This document shows, in pieces, positions 41,725 through 53,404 of a DNA stretch of 64,000 nucleotides. The notes beneath the pieces are model-generated. The model had not been told where the DNA came from. It did not search any database and saw nothing but the letters and a program-made list of their open reading frames with translations. The position numbers and the translations under genes are program-made. Numbering within the stretch: the stretch's first letter is position 1; every line of letters begins with the position of its first letter. This DNA comes from Polyporus tsugae. Taxonomy: Eukaryota; Basidiomycota; Agaricomycetes; Polyporales; Polyporaceae. The stretch is from contig JAHRBS010000007.1 in NCBI GenBank assembly GCA_024305745.1, positions 62,001 to 126,000 of the forward strand, in the 5' to 3' direction.

Positions 41725-42624
41725 ATGGTCCAGATGAGGCTCGCTATCGTCGGCCTGCCCACGCATCCCGCATCCACGAAGAAGGTCCGCCCCTCGCCCT
41801 ACCGGTCGACCGCGCCTTCTCCGAGCTGCAAGCCACCACCCCCAGTCCAGGACACTTTCTGGGACGACTCCTCGCAAGTGTTCGAGCCGCTCCCCGACAA
41901 CTGGGAAAGATACGTGAAAGCGTTCGCGACCCTCGCCGGCGCGTTCACCCTCAACGAAACCGAGCTGCGTGCGCTCCAGCCCGTCCCCCGCAGGCTCGGC
42001 GAGGACGTGAATGAAAGTGAGCGCGAGCGGCCCGCAACGCGCTCGCAGGCCGCGATCGGGCAGAAGGTCGACTTTTCGCTCCGGGGCTCGCGCAAGACGT
42101 ACCTCAAGAAGTACGGCGTGTCGATGTACGCGCTCCTCAGCGCGTCGGAGGGCACGCTCCAGAAGCATGTTACAGGCGGGGGCACAAAGGTGCTGGCGCA
42201 CGTGAACCTGCGGCGGATCAAAATACGCTTCGTCGTACGTGCCTTCCGCTTGGCCCTGCGTTCGAATTGGGGACTGATTGGCATGTTGTATGTAGTGGCC
42301 GCAGCTGAAGACCATGTCTGCTCCGGCCGCAGTGTACGACGAGTGGGTCCGCATCAACGAATCCATCACGAAGGTTCAGCTCGCGATGCTGGTTGCGAAG
42401 GTGTTTAATGGGTTCGTTGAGGTGAGCGTGATATCTTTTACCTGCCTTCTCTGGAATAACGTTACGTCCTGCAGCAACAGAAGACTGGCGACCTGTCGCA
42501 CGTGCGGACGTTCAAGTGGCGGCTACGCCCCGATGCGCTTTATAGGACCTGGCTTGTCAGGCTAGAGCGCGTCGAGACCAACGTCTTCGCCGCCAACGTA
42601 AGATATGCGCTGCACGACCCGTGA
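41725..42624 (+). CDS. Uncharacterised protein, three exons
   Basis: Exons 41725-42234, 42296-42421 and 42475-42624 join in phase to 261 residues with GTACGT and GTGAGC donors. The N-terminus is Pro/Ser-rich. The middle is mixed charged (DTFWDDSSQVFEPLPDNWER, SRKTYLKKYGVSMYALLSAS), and the last part includes DEWVRINESITKVQLAML and TFKWRLRPDALYRTWLVRLE. The clean frame through three exons is the evidence that this is a gene. No known domain was recognised. The mirror-image long minus-strand frame over the same bases is an artefact of GC-rich coding sequence. Confidence 0.65.
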
Positions 42625-42798
42625 GTTGTCCGCCTGAACCCTACTCTCGCTTCGCTCTGTGACGACGCATCATGTCCATGACGAGTAATGTCTACAATAC
42701 ACATATACCTACTGCGCTGTCATTCCCTGTAGCTTACACTCGCATGCAGAACTGCTTCATGCTATCACGAAATCGCATATGAATCTACCAAAAGCGGT

Positions 42799-42925
42799 GA
42801 AGCTTTGAAGCCCGGTCAAAATCGACAAGCGCCCCAGTTTCCCGGAGCGTGCGTGGTCGTGAGCGGTCGTGCCGGAGCAGCCCCGTCGTGTCGTATCGTG
42901 AAGCTTCGAAACCGGCGATCGTGAG
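42799..42925 (+). repeat. Dispersed repeat, copy A
   Basis: The terminal part GCCCGGTCAAAATCGACAAG (42811-42830) recurs inverted near 45035-45060 and 45690-45713. The following 100 bases match those copies in reverse complement (CACGACCACGCACGCTCCGGG). The flank after copy A (GCAAGCGCTC and the later TTCACACTCTCTGCAGCACA) also recurs after copy B. Confidence 0.6.
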
Positions 42926-43297
42926 CCATCGTCCACGCCTGCAAGCGCTCGTAAAACGAAACCTATTCGACGTCAATGGACCGCGCAATCCTTTCCTCCT
43001 GTCCTCAATGCATTGACTGAACAAACTCAGGTGACCCGATCCAGACACCTGCCTTCACACTCTCTGCAGCACACATACAGTATATGTCCCACCTTCTCTG
43101 GCGCCATTCAACATCTCTCCTTTCTTCTTCCCACCATGCCCCCACCCGGAAGCGACTCGGACTCTGGCAGACACATGCAGCTGGACCCAGGTAGGTGCCT
43201 TCCCACTCGGGATGCTACACCGCATATATATAAGTATCAGGTGAGTCCACGCGCGTCCGGTCTCAGGTGAGTCGCGAATCCCACGGATGCTATGATA

Positions 43298-44543
43298 CAC
43301 TGCGTGAAGCGCCAGATTACGGCGAAAGGGAATCTGACTGGAATGTGCGGGTTCCGGGCAAGTTCCAAACGGATCCCATCCCAGATCTCTCTTTCATAGG
43401 AATCTGTGCGGTACATCCATATCCCCAAGAGATTCCTGCGAGATTCTCTGCCCCGATGGCCGCAAGCATCACCGCCGCCAGCTAAGTCAAGACTTATCTC
43501 CCAAAATCAGTTGTCGAGCTCGGGCGTCTCGACCCATATCCAAGTCGCGCTGCACTTCACCGACTTTACTTCTTGACTTCCTACTTCTCACATCAGGCCT
43601 CCTCATGCGGATCGTCGCCACCTCCGCCCCTTCTTTACAAGGTACGCCCGACATTGCCTGTCTACCAGAGGCAATTCGTATTCATTTAGTAGCCCGCTTA
43701 TGTACCGACGGCTTGGCCCAGCGCCGCACGGATTGGTCGATGTCGTCTCGGAGGTCGTCCGGTATGTTCGCCATCGTTTTCGTGCCGCATTTACTTGCTG
43801 ATCTACCCTGTAATGCACCCATTCGTACCTTCAGGGAGTATATGCGGGCATCTATATACAGTCATAGGCATCGGTGAGTCGCAAATTCAGTTTTGCATAA
43901 CATACGTCGCTTATGGGACTACTAGCCTGAAGGTTTTCCGTGGGTGTATGCGTCTGGTAAAGGTACGTCTACTCAGCATCCGGCCTCACACAACGGCTAA
44001 CAACTCCTGCGCACACGATGCAGGGATGTCAATCACTGATCTCGGATGCCCTGTCAAAATCGAACACTGTGCGCGATCGTCTCCGAGTCGATGGCCTGGG
44101 GCAGCTGGGAGGTAAGATTCCTTTCTCGCCCGTTCGCCGTGGCCGGCAGGCCCCTCAATGTAGTGTACTACAGTGTAGCTCTACAATATATTTTGATTTA
44201 TCTATCCACGTCGCTCGAGAGCGTGGCTCTCGAAATGTATGCGTCTGAATTTTTGGACAGAATGAGTATCCGAGCGGATATCTGTCGGCAGCGGTATCGC
44301 ATAATATTATTGAATTTTCGAGTAACGGCGAGGATTGATATTTCTCCAGGCCCCAGATTACGGGACATACGGAATGTCCTGGGTATCTCAGTGGGAATCT
44401 GCCCGGAATATATAGGGAATGTAGTCATTAGTTTTAGATTCCCTGAACCCGAGGAATCTGGCTGGGATTCGCAAGGAACCCGTTGGGAATCTCTGGATCC
44501 CGCGCTGATTCCCAAAACTCGTAATCTGGCGCTTCACGCGGTG
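43298..44543. mobile_element. 1246-bp element with 24-bp terminal inverted repeats
   Basis: Positions 43298-43321 read CACTGCGTGAAGCGCCAGAT followed by TACG. The reverse complement of 44520-44543 is identical except for one base. Several GGGAATC/GATTCCC words cluster inside both ends, the subterminal-repeat pattern common in hAT-like and other cut-and-paste elements. Open frames inside are short with no recognised transposase, so it appears non-autonomous. A clean target-site duplication was not found. Confidence 0.75.
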
Positions 44544-44859
44544 ACACTGATAGGTGCGTTCATTTCCTCACCAGTCCGAGTTCTCGCTACATATCGAAGG
44601 TACGTCCACTTCCTTTTGTCTCGCGCATGCAATATTGGGAGCCGTAGGGAGCGCGGGTAGAGGTGGGTTAGGAGGGAGGGTATGGCGGCGGCGTTGATTC
44701 GGACAGCGGCAACGAAGGCTGGGGGCTGGATATGGGCAGGGCTACGTCATACATGGCGATGAATCGGTGTACCGTAAAAATAGACATGCAATGCGATGTG
44801 GTAGTGCACGAGCCTGTGGTACCATCCGACAAAGCTTGAGAGTATAGTAAATGAGGGGG

Positions 44860-45120
44860 AACAACGTGGCAGGTTCGGGCCGCGCAGACGTAAAACCGGA
44901 AATGTTCACGGCACGACATGGGATGATCCCCATCGTGAATCGGGCTATGGGTCGTGCTCCATCGTCCCCGGTCATGAGAGATGCCCGGCGCGTAAGCCCA
45001 CGACCACGGACGATTGCGCATGCTCCGGGATGCTGGGGCACTTGTCGATTTTGACCGGGGGTCATCGTGCGGCATCGTCCGCGCGTGCAAGCGCTCATAA
45101 ACATTGATCTGAATACTTAT
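44860..45120 (-). repeat. Dispersed repeat, copy B
   Basis: In the opposite orientation to copy A and the same as copy C: GGGGCACTTGTCGATTTTGA lies at about 45033-45052. It shares GGGAACAACGTGGCAGG with copy C (GGGAACGACGTGGCAGG) and the GCGTGCAAGCGCTCATAAA flank with copy A. Confidence 0.55.
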
Positions 45121-45479
45121 CTTGAGATGAGCCTATAAGCCTGTACATTCGATGTCGTCAATGTTTGCGATATTTTCCTGTCATCCTTTTCCCATCCACA
45201 CCAATGTCTTCACACTCTCTGCGGCACACTTATAGCATCCCATCCTCGCGGGCGGCATCCAACATCTCCCCTTTCTTCTCCCCACCACATTTGTGCCTCT
45301 ATTTCCCTCCCCGCTGCCTGGAATGGACTTCCACTGACCCTATCAGCCCATGTCAGGTATGATACCACATTTCATATTAGGTGAGTCCCCTGCATGTTCG
45401 GTCCGAGGTGGGTCGCGGATCCAGTGATGGAAATGGTGCATTCATGTCCACGCTTGTCCAAGACCCCGAGACCTCGCTC

Positions 45480-45713
45480 GGGGAATACAAAAGAGGAGGG
45501 GGAACGACGTGGCAGGATGGCGCAGTATAAAAACAGAAAACTCAAAAGTTCACGGAATGACCAGACATGATTTTATCGTGGATCGTCCAACAGAGCGTTC
45601 CCCATCGTTGCCGGTCTTCCGAATTGGCCGGCGCGTAAGCCACACGACGACGGACGATGGCGGACGCTTCAGAATGCTGGGACATTTTGTCTATTTTGAC
45701 TGGGCTTCAAGCA
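45480..45713 (-). repeat. Dispersed repeat, copy C
   Basis: It aligns with copy B over about 230 bases (CCGGCGCGTAAGCC, ACGACGGACGAT, then TCTATTTTGACTGGGCTTCA). It is the most diverged copy. With copy A it forms an inverted pair bracketing 42.8-45.7 kb. Confidence 0.55.
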
Positions 45714-47196
45714 TACCAGCACCGGAATTCCTGGCCCAAGTGAGTTGTCCCAGGAGTGAACAGTGCCGCCTTCTCCGTCGAGACGTGCTGCAGAGCCTCG
45801 AGAGCGTCCGAGACAGAGATAGCCCCAGATGGGCTAGGGAGCAGCCTGAAGGGATCGCTAGTGTGGTCTTGACGATCACTGTACGAAGGTCACATGTCTG
45901 TTCCGCTCCTTGGTGAAATGGATGCGGACGCACCGGTACACAAGGGTTCTCTCATCGGGTAACCCATCGACTTCGAGTTGAAGTTGGCTTCGAAGGGGCG
46001 CAAATTTCCCTCCATGCACCGTACTCGCTTGGCGCGAGCGGGTGACGGCTCGCAGGTCTATTTCGGGGCAGTGGCAGGCCGCGATGGACTCGGACTTGAA
46101 CCTAGCGGAGGGACTGAGTATATGCGCATCTCCGTCTCGCGGCGGGGTGCTCAGGAGCGTGCGGTCCGCATCCTCGTGGAGATCTCCTTCAGCCTCTGAT
46201 GGGTATACGGGTTTTACCGACGGAGAGGAGTATCCTAGGATACAGAGATCAGCGTTAAGTGTCGGGAGACTTCGGGGGGTAAATCCTGACCGTCGAGCAC
46301 GTATGCGGAGATGGGCAGGCGGAACTGAGTGGCGACCACCGCTGAGATCCAGGCCCAGTGGAAGATCTGAAAGTGCGGGGTTAAGGGAGATAACCATGTT
46401 CGATACTGACATGTGCTAGTACTAACCGCCATCGACCTCTGGAAGAGCCTGTAGTGACGACAGGGATATGGCAGGGCGACTATATGCGCAGTCAATGTTG
46501 CGGATGCTCACCTCGCAAACCACGGATCGTCTTCGCCGTCACAGAAGATGCATGTTGCGCATAGCTTGTCAGAATGGAGAGTCACAATGTTTCCTCCGTA
46601 TTGGACTGGGACCGGGGCCGGAACACGGGGTTCAGCAGGGAGTCCGAAGCGAATGACCAGACAGCACTGACCCCATTCCTTCTGAACTGCTGCAGGGACT
46701 CGCGGGCTGAAGCAGGCTATGAAGTATTGTTGGAAATGGACGCATATATCCATATGTAAATGCCCTGGATGCATACCGTGACCAGAGAAGAGGTCTGTTG
46801 AGTTGAGGTTGCTCATCTGCCGGTGGAATATCAGCCTGAGAAACATCGGATTCGGAGGGTGTGCAAACCTGGGACCGGGTATGTGGTGTTGTTACACAGA
46901 TATTTGAGATGGTTTGTGGCAAAGTCGTGACGTGATGCCTTTGATCGCGGGTGGCGCTTCCGAGTCTCGCTGGTTCTCGCAAGCGCTTGCTCGGACGCCT
47001 TCTTTTCCGACCCTATTTGGCAAGCGGTTACAGTATGCTGAGGTCTTGCCACAGGACCTCCCTCCATATATATAGTGGTGGTAATCTATGAGGAGTAAAT
47101 GGTCTGGTTCTGGATCAAAATACGGAAAATCAGTGGCCAGCTTGGTATCTGCACCTCGGAGTCGTACTAGTAATCACTGACTGTCGCGCGTCCACG
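45714..47196. other. Region with unassigned minus-strand open frames
   Basis: Minus-strand frames at 46846-46508 (for example QYFIACFSPRVPAAVQKEWG) and 46495-45876 (for example FHWAWISAVVATQFRLPISA) might be exons of one decayed membrane-type gene. No domain or paralogue in the window confirms this. A TATATATAG box (47067-47075) precedes the pseudogene at 47197. Confidence 0.3.
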
Positions 47197-47987
47197 ATGG
47201 CGTCAGCGACGGCGAGCACGCATGCGGTGGCTCCAAGCGACTCTGGGTCCGACAGCAGTTCGTCGAGCCTCTCAGTGGTTGTGAATGTTTTGGTCGGGCT
47301 TGTGGCGATAGCTGTAAGCCTTGGGTGGTGGTTGTGGCGGCGAAGGAAACGGACGCACGGCGCGGGTACGTATACGGTACTGGGCCAGGTGCGTTCGTAT
47401 GCATATCGCGCGGAACTACGCCCTAACTTCGCAACGCGCGTGGGTGCGTGGCCAAACCGAACAGGCAGTAGACCGTACGTTGTCCAGCGCGAACGCGATC
47501 CCGACCGACGATGGGAGACGCGTCTCCTCGAGTTCTCGCCGTCGCTGTACTCGAACGCAAACGGGGACACGCACGAGGAGCGGCTCCCACTGGGGAACAC
47601 ATCAGGCTCGTCTCCATCCCCTCCCTCGTCAGACTCAGGCCATGTCACAGTCCAGGATCCAGCAGCGCCATGAGCCCGAGTCGGTCCGGAGGGCCCAGCT
47701 GCCGCGCGGTCAGGTTGACCCCGAGCTGCTGCCCACGCCGTTCATGTCGCCATACGAAGGCGAAGACTCCGCCACAACGGTTTCTAGCGGCGAGGAACGT
47801 GGCCAGAGTGAGCTGGCTGGTCCGTTGCAATCTAGTGGCACTAGAACTTCGGTTGCGCCTGGTGGCGAACTCGGAGTCGAGGTTCGCGATCTGAGGTACT
47901 GCAGGTTCTTACTCGGATGAGCCCCCATCGTCGTATACGTTGACCGCTCAGTCGAGCTGCAGGTTCGAACCTCGGGCATGTCATTAA
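47197..47987 (+). pseudogene. Truncated, frameshifted paralogue of the 21130 membrane protein
   Basis: It keeps the transmembrane part (VVVNVLVGLVAIAVSLGWWL then RRRKR), the intron position (donor at 47389, acceptor ending 47464) and the tail blocks SRPYVVQRERDPDRR, EERLPLGNTSGSSPSPP, VDPELLPTPFMSPYEG and PPSSYTLTA. The signal peptide and almost all of the ectodomain are gone. The tail blocks lie in three different frames, with breaks near 47650-47690 and 47880-47910. The first 158-codon stretch remains open, so a short product cannot be ruled out. Confidence 0.7.
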
Positions 47988-48227
47988 AGGGCCGGCCACA
48001 TCGACTTGGTCAAATCCGAGCTTATCCATTGAATACCTAGTTCCGAAACCTCTTATCATTCTTCTACCTTTTATCCCACTTGTTTCTAGTGTTTTGGTGC
48101 TCTGCATAATAGTGAAGAATAGCCGCAGCATTCCTCGCCTTGTTAGCATGAAAGAAGATCTAGATCTATGCGGCGCTTACATCGTTGCGTTGACCGTCTC
48201 CATCCTCGCCTCGTCCGAAGACGGCCG

Positions 48228-48234
48228 CTATAAG
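48228..48234 (+). promoter_or_regulatory. TATA box (CTATAAG) of the 48305 gene
   Basis: It lies about 72 nt before the ATG at 48305. Confidence 0.5.
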
Positions 48235-48304
48235 ACCACTCAGCTTGAACCTGAATGCCATAATCCTCCGTCCCCCTCCCCGCACGCTACCCACTGTGAA
48301 CATC

Positions 48305-49075
48305 ATGTCTGAGGAAAAGGGGACCTGCACCTGTGACCAGTGCTTCGAAGGGTGGCTGTCGCCAAAGATGAAAGAGTGTCTAGAATGTGAGTCCGCCTCC
48401 GCCCCGAGTCGTGCGCCACACCCACCCTCATGTCCGCCCCCTCGCCCAGATTCCGCAGAGCTCCGCTATGAACTCGCAAAGTCTCTTCTCGACGCGCAAG
48501 ACGGTGTCGGAGAAGACATCACAAGCGTCCTCCCTATCGACTACGCCCACATAGACAACTCTGTCCACTACCTCCCCTCCGCAGTGCGCGACAAGATCGG
48601 GCCTTCCGGGTCCTCGGAGGGCGCACCGTCAGCGTCGGGAGATGCCGTCTACCGCGGGTACGTCGCGGTCTTCAAAGTGATCAAGGATCTCGTCAGCGAG
48701 GAGGACGGGGGCGGGGACGGGGATTCCGGAGACCGCAAAGGCTTCCCCTCCGTCTCCGTCGTCGCCGCCAAGGTCGCGGAGCTGCGCGCCTCGGAGGATG
48801 ACGCGCCGAAGCACATCGCCGCGTACCTCGACAACGGGGGGAAGGCGGAGTATGCGGTGGACTGCATCGTCGACCGCGCGCGCGAGGAGCTCACGCCCCT
48901 CGGGCGCGAGTACGACAGCGAGAAGCGGTATATCGACGAGATGTTCGCCAGCGAGCACAAGGAGTGCGCGAACGACCAGGACTTCGCGCTCGTACGCGCG
49001 AAGCTCGGACTCCCTGCAGACACGCTTGGGGTCTTCCCGGAAGAGGAAGAGTGGCTTTCGGATGATGAAGAATAG
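48305..49075 (+). CDS. Uncharacterised acidic protein with N-terminal Cys motif, two exons
   Basis: Exon 1 runs 48305-48386 and exon 2 48450-49075, together 235 residues. The start MSEEKGTCTCDQCFEGWLSP was preferred to an upstream frame because of the TATA position and the conserved-looking CTCDQC..WLSPKM motif. That motif resembles the start of many basidiomycete proteins of unknown function with a possible metal-binding Cys cluster. The rest is mainly acidic helix-like sequence (HIDNSVHYLPSAVRDKIG, YRGYVAVFKVIKDLVSEE) ending in EEEEWLSDDEE. I cannot assign a function. Confidence 0.7.
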   Translation: MSEEKGTCTCDQCFEGWLSPKMKECLECESASAPSRAPHPPSCPPPRPDSAELRYELAKSLLDAQDGVGEDITSVLPIDYAHIDNSVHYLPSAVRDKIGPSGSSEGAPSASGDAVYRGYVAVFKVIKDLVSEEDGGGDGDSGDRKGFPSVSVVAAKVAELRASEDDAPKHIAAYLDNGGKAEYAVDCIVDRAREELTPLGREYDSEKRYIDEMFASEHKECANDQDFALVRAKLGLPADTLGVFPEEEEWLSDDEE

Positions 49076-49421
49076 CGGGCGTCCCAATGTTTGAAGATAT
49101 CTTGGGTACTGGCATGTACGATCGTTCGAATATAGGGAGGATAAACAAATACCTTAGCTATAGTGATACTCATTGATTTTGAATAATAGTACGTTGTCTT
49201 GGAGTCAATATTGGAGATAATTCGGATGGATATATCCAGTACCGGTTGTCGAAGGTTGCAAGCGTCATGACATGTTGACAGCCCGTAAAGGTGCTCCATC
49301 ATAAACGACGTCAGGACAAGACCCGGGAGAGCCGTCTCAGAGAGCGAAGATTGCTCCCTACAAGGGGGGACGAATTCGAGACCCGCCTCATGGCAGGCTC
49401 CGGCGTAACCCAATTACAACA
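49076..49421. other. Convergent 3' region, no gene
   Basis: AT-rich spacer between two convergent genes. No coding features seen. Confidence 0.5.
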
Positions 49422-51452
49422 TTAGGACGTCTCATATTCAACGTTCTTATCAAATGTGGTGCTACCTGCTCCAAGGTCGATTGTCCGTTCCATGTCCTCC
49501 CAGCCGGCTGCACAGGCTCCCAGGATCGCTCGCTCGGCAAGTAGATACTCCAACGCGAGACGGGTCTTTTCACTATCCTGGGGAGTGTTCTGTAGATTGT
49601 CATAGAACACACCGTTAGCGACCACCCTCTGTTCAGCAACAAACGCGCTTACATCTAGTACCTCTACCAGAGCTTCCGTGCTTGCCCCACGATACCCCTC
49701 CGCGCCCATATTTTCCGCCCTGGCGCGACAAAGGCTCCTTAGCGTACCTGCGGCGCGGATTAAAGCACTAGCAGCCTGTGGAATATTGTCAAAGACGGTG
49801 AGGACGTATCAAACAGCATGCACTCACATCGGGGTCATGAAGCCGGTCATGTTCTTGCGCATCCGCGCCTTCACAATCCGAATCGCGAAGGGTTTCGAAC
49901 TGCATCAAGGCCGCGCAGACCCGTATGACCATGTCGGCATGCGCTTCTGGCAGCTCTTGTGGCGGGAGAGCATCTACGATCGCCCAGGTAAACAACGCGA
50001 TAGAGACTTGGCCATCGCTGTTGATCGACAGCACTGGCGATCGCTCCGTTTCCGTCTCCATGTCCGGGACGTAGACCAGAGAGCTGCCTGAGGCGATGCT
50101 GTCTAGGGGATCTCGCACGATGCCGTACGCGGGCCGCCAACCTGCTCCGTTCCGCTCCAGCTCGAGGGAAGACCCGGGCCAACCGAACGTGACGGTGTCT
50201 GTCTCCGCACCATCTAGGATGAAGCCATACCGCGCGAGGAGCGCGGCGTTGCCTAACGGTTCCCCATAGGTGTTGAACACCTCGGTCCCCGGTGGTACAG
50301 AGCAGACCGTGACCATGTCGACCGTGTCGGTGGGGTCGATGGATGGTGATACAGGGCTTGGGTCTTCCTCCCCCTCTATGGTCCCGCCCTGGCGATCGTG
50401 CGGGCATTCCGATAGCGATCCACAAGACGGGCATACGTCGTACTCGCTCTGTGCGAACGCTCGTTCATGAGTGGTATCGCATGATACGGGTGAGGTTGCG
50501 TACCGCTAGCTGTACGTGATTGTGGTGAGCGTGGTTGAACCTAATTATCAACAGTCAGCCCCTCGCGTTTACGATGCCGATGGCCACTTACGCATCCGCG
50601 ACAGGCACCATGGATAGCCCGTGGTATGCATCGACTAGGAAGGCGCGAGAACAGACGAGCGAGTATGCGTGCAGAAACCCAGGGAGGGTCGATTGCAGGT
50701 TCACCGATTCTAGCAGTGGACGGACCTCCGAATGGTAAAAGTGGTCAATTTCGTCCTATAAAACGTTGATCCCTGAGCCATTCGTAACAGACGGGTTGGA
50801 TCTGTACATACCGTTAGGGGCGCACCTTCCTCGTCCTGAAGTTCGCGTTGGACTTCGGTCCCATGTAGCCATCGGGCAGCATCGACGGCATCGGGATCGT
50901 GGAATGCGCTGGCGTGGCCCCAAAGCCGAGCGATGGGGACCGTAGTCGCAGGAAGAGACTGAAGATACCCGTGCCATCGGGAATCGTTGCCTAGAAGCCT
51001 TCAGATACTAGAGTTGTCAGATATGCGTTGGGTCACTATATGCGGACACCAGCGAGAAAGGAGGTTCTGAGGAAGCCTCTGTGCGACAGAAGAAGAAAAC
51101 TCACTGTTCGGAGTACAATGCGAGGGACAGCGCGAGAGTGGCGCCATGGCCGTACGGGTAAAAAGGGATTTGGGAGGCGAGCGCGCAGGTCCTTATAGAA
51201 AGGATGGAATATTTGGGTATCACAGCAACTGCAATAGATTTAGGACGTTAGCGGTCGCAAATTGCCAGTCGAAAGCCTACGTTTGTCGGGATGAAGGATT
51301 GGCTTGTTCGGGCTCGTTACTGTCACAGCGATTCCGGATTCGGGTTGGTCAATGATCGATACACTTGGATGGACAGTAATGTGGTTTTCGTCCAGCCAAC
51401 GGTTCAGCAGGCTTAGCTTCGTTGGAGACATTGGTTCGAGGGTTTCGCCCAT
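49422..51452 (-). CDS. SET-domain protein lysine methyltransferase (Rkm/SETD6/LSMT type), seven exons
   Basis: Exons 51452-51281, 51228-51105, 50998-50812, 50755-50592, 50540-50504, 50448-49828 and 49775-49422 join in phase to about 552 residues. Motifs in order: TKLSLLNRWLDENHITVH at the start, LAVIPKYSILSIRTCAL, SRWHGYLQSLP, then the SET core FNHAHHNHVQLA (the NH motif), CPSCGSLSECPHD and GTEVFNTYGEPLGNAALLARYGF (the conserved Tyr of NTYG). A C-terminal helical region like the Rubisco-methyltransferase substrate-binding domain follows. This family methylates lysines of ribosomal and other non-histone proteins using S-adenosylmethionine. No lesion. The first two exons are duplicated at 54184-54549 (see the chimeric pseudogene). 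Confidence 0.85.
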
Positions 51453-51689
51453 GGTGGTCCGGCCGTAAAAGGAGCGCCCCGGCGGGAGGCTGTAGCCTGT
51501 GACCTACCACAGGCGCCCATAGTCACGTCCGCGTCGGTACCGCAATGCGCGGCATGCTTGCCACGCAACCCACGACTCGGACCAGGGTTCCCACTCGAAG
51601 CTCACATCTGCGCAGAAACGCATAGCCATCACTATCCTCTTGTATTTGACGTTCGTCAGCCCATCACTGAGTCTCATACGTCGGACATC

Positions 51690-52760
51690 ATGATGCACTC
51701 CAACCGGGAACCCACCTCCAATAAGCGACAGCGCACGGATGCCGATGAACCTCTGGAGGAAGTCACAGACGTCGTAAAGGACACAGAGGTCTGGCTACAC
51801 AACGGAAACATCGTCATCATCTCCAAAAACATTGCATTTCGCGTCCACAAGAGCGTCCTTTCCCTTCATTCAGAGGTCTTTCGTGACCTTTTCCTTCTCC
51901 CGCCGCCCCCCGGAGACGAACAATCGACGTCGTTCGAGGGCTGTCCTACCGTCCGAATGCCTGATACCCCGGAAGACCTCCGTCATCTCTTGCTTGTGGT
52001 TTGCTGTGGTAAAGAGTGAGTCCTTTGTGTGTTTCTTTTCAATTTTCTATTCAACCATGGCAGCTACTACCACGAAAACGACGAGATCGTCCCCGTTCCA
52101 TGCAAAATCCTCTGTTCGCTCATCCGCATGGGCCACAAATACGCCATCCCCAAGGTCCTCAACGATGCCCTCTCGCGGCTGAAGAGGTATTACACGTCTG
52201 ACCTGTCGCTCTGGGATGATCAGGACGGCCGTGGCCGTTATGTCACCGTCGGGGCCAGAGATCACATCTCAACTATCCAGGTCGCTCACCTCACGAACAC
52301 GCCGTCCATCCTCCCCTCCGCGTTCCTGGATATGGCGTACTTCGCGGAGGATGATATTGTCACGCTCTCCAAGTGCAGTGCGCAGTGCCAGTGCGGCCTC
52401 TCTCCCGAGTTGGTCCGGCAAGCCCTGCGCGGGAAGGCTGCGATAATCGCAAACATCACGGACCGCCTTCTCGCCATCCACACCGCCGTTCCCGCCTCGC
52501 AATGCCTGACTCCAGAGCGCTGTACGATGGTCGCACATCAGGCTCTCCGGACGGAGATCTGGATGGGTAGATTTCGTGCAAAGTGCAGCGTAGTTACTGT
52601 GTTTCAGCCCCTATGTGCATGGTATTGGCGCGAGTTTAAGGACCGCTTATGTCCTTCGTGCATGAATGATTCGAGGACAACAGATGAAGTTATGCGGAAA
52701 TCGGAGTGGAAGAAGCTCCCTCGCTTCTTCTCGCTCCAGATAGATGATTGGCCTGCTTAG
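51690..52760 (+). CDS. BTB/POZ-domain protein (BTB3), two exons
   Basis: Exon 1 runs 51690-52015 and exon 2 52064-52760, together 340 residues. After a short basic N-terminus (SNKRQRTDADE) the BTB core is clear: GNIVIISKNIAFRVHKSVLS, LHSEVFRDLF, the proline run LLPPPPGDEQ, and EDLRHLLLVVCCGKE. Exon 2 continues with YYHENDEIVPVPCKILCSLI, MGHKYAIPKVLNDALSRLKR and IQVAHLTNTPSILPSAFLDM, with a C-terminal Cys pair region (CPSCMND) ending DDWPA. BTB proteins dimerise and often act as substrate adaptors. The N-terminus has no BRCT domain, unlike the paralogue at 54741. Confidence 0.8.
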
Positions 52761-53404
52761 GATCTCCGCTGGCAGCTCATACACATCGGTCTCAAATCGT
52801 ACGTGTTCGCCAGACCTCTGAGTCCTTTATCTGATATTCGATTTTCAGTAAAAAAGGTCACGGATTCCATCAGCACCGTCCGACGATATCATTAGTCATG
52901 CTCCTCCTACTCGAAAATACGTCGCCTTCCTGTGAAGGGACCGTTTGTGCGTACTACGGATACTATGTACGTTGTATCAGCACTCTCCTGTCGGCTGCAT
53001 TGAATCTATGCTTCAGGGTGACGATACATATCAATACGTAGATCGCGACACGGTGTTGTGCAGGCCGTGAGCGCATATATTTTGCCCGGCTGGCCCGGGC
53101 TGGGGCTCAGTGCACACGTTGTACGATCTCTTGTATTGGCCAGCTGAACTTCGGGCGTGTCGCAGTCACGGAGACGTGTTCAGACATTCGGGTCTACCCG
53201 TGTTAAGATTGCGCTTTAATTTACGTATCTAGCAGGTGTCTCTGTCCACCGCTCGGGCGGGACGGAATCCTGTCAGCCCTACACGATGCTGCGTGGGCTA
53301 CTCATCAGCGCTCAGCACTCCCGCTCGGCGCGTGCGACCTGCTGCTGCATTGAAATCCCGTAAGATTTAAGAGCGACGCTGGAGACCGCTGACGTACGCC
53401 TTGC
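52761..53404. other. Intergenic region, no gene
   Basis: No coding features were seen. The part after BTB3 resembles the sequence after the BRCT-BTB gene, for example CTCCAGATAGATGATTGGCC versus CTCCAGGTATACGACTGGCC just before the stops. Confidence 0.4.

Noticed and set aside
41476..42369. A 297-codon minus-strand frame opposite the 41725 gene
   Set aside because: The plus strand has a frame that continues through three exons with good splice sites; the minus frame is its mirror.
45876..46846. Minus-strand frames that could be exons of a membrane protein
   Set aside because: I could not join them in phase with convincing splice sites or recognise a family, so they are only noted as an unassigned region.
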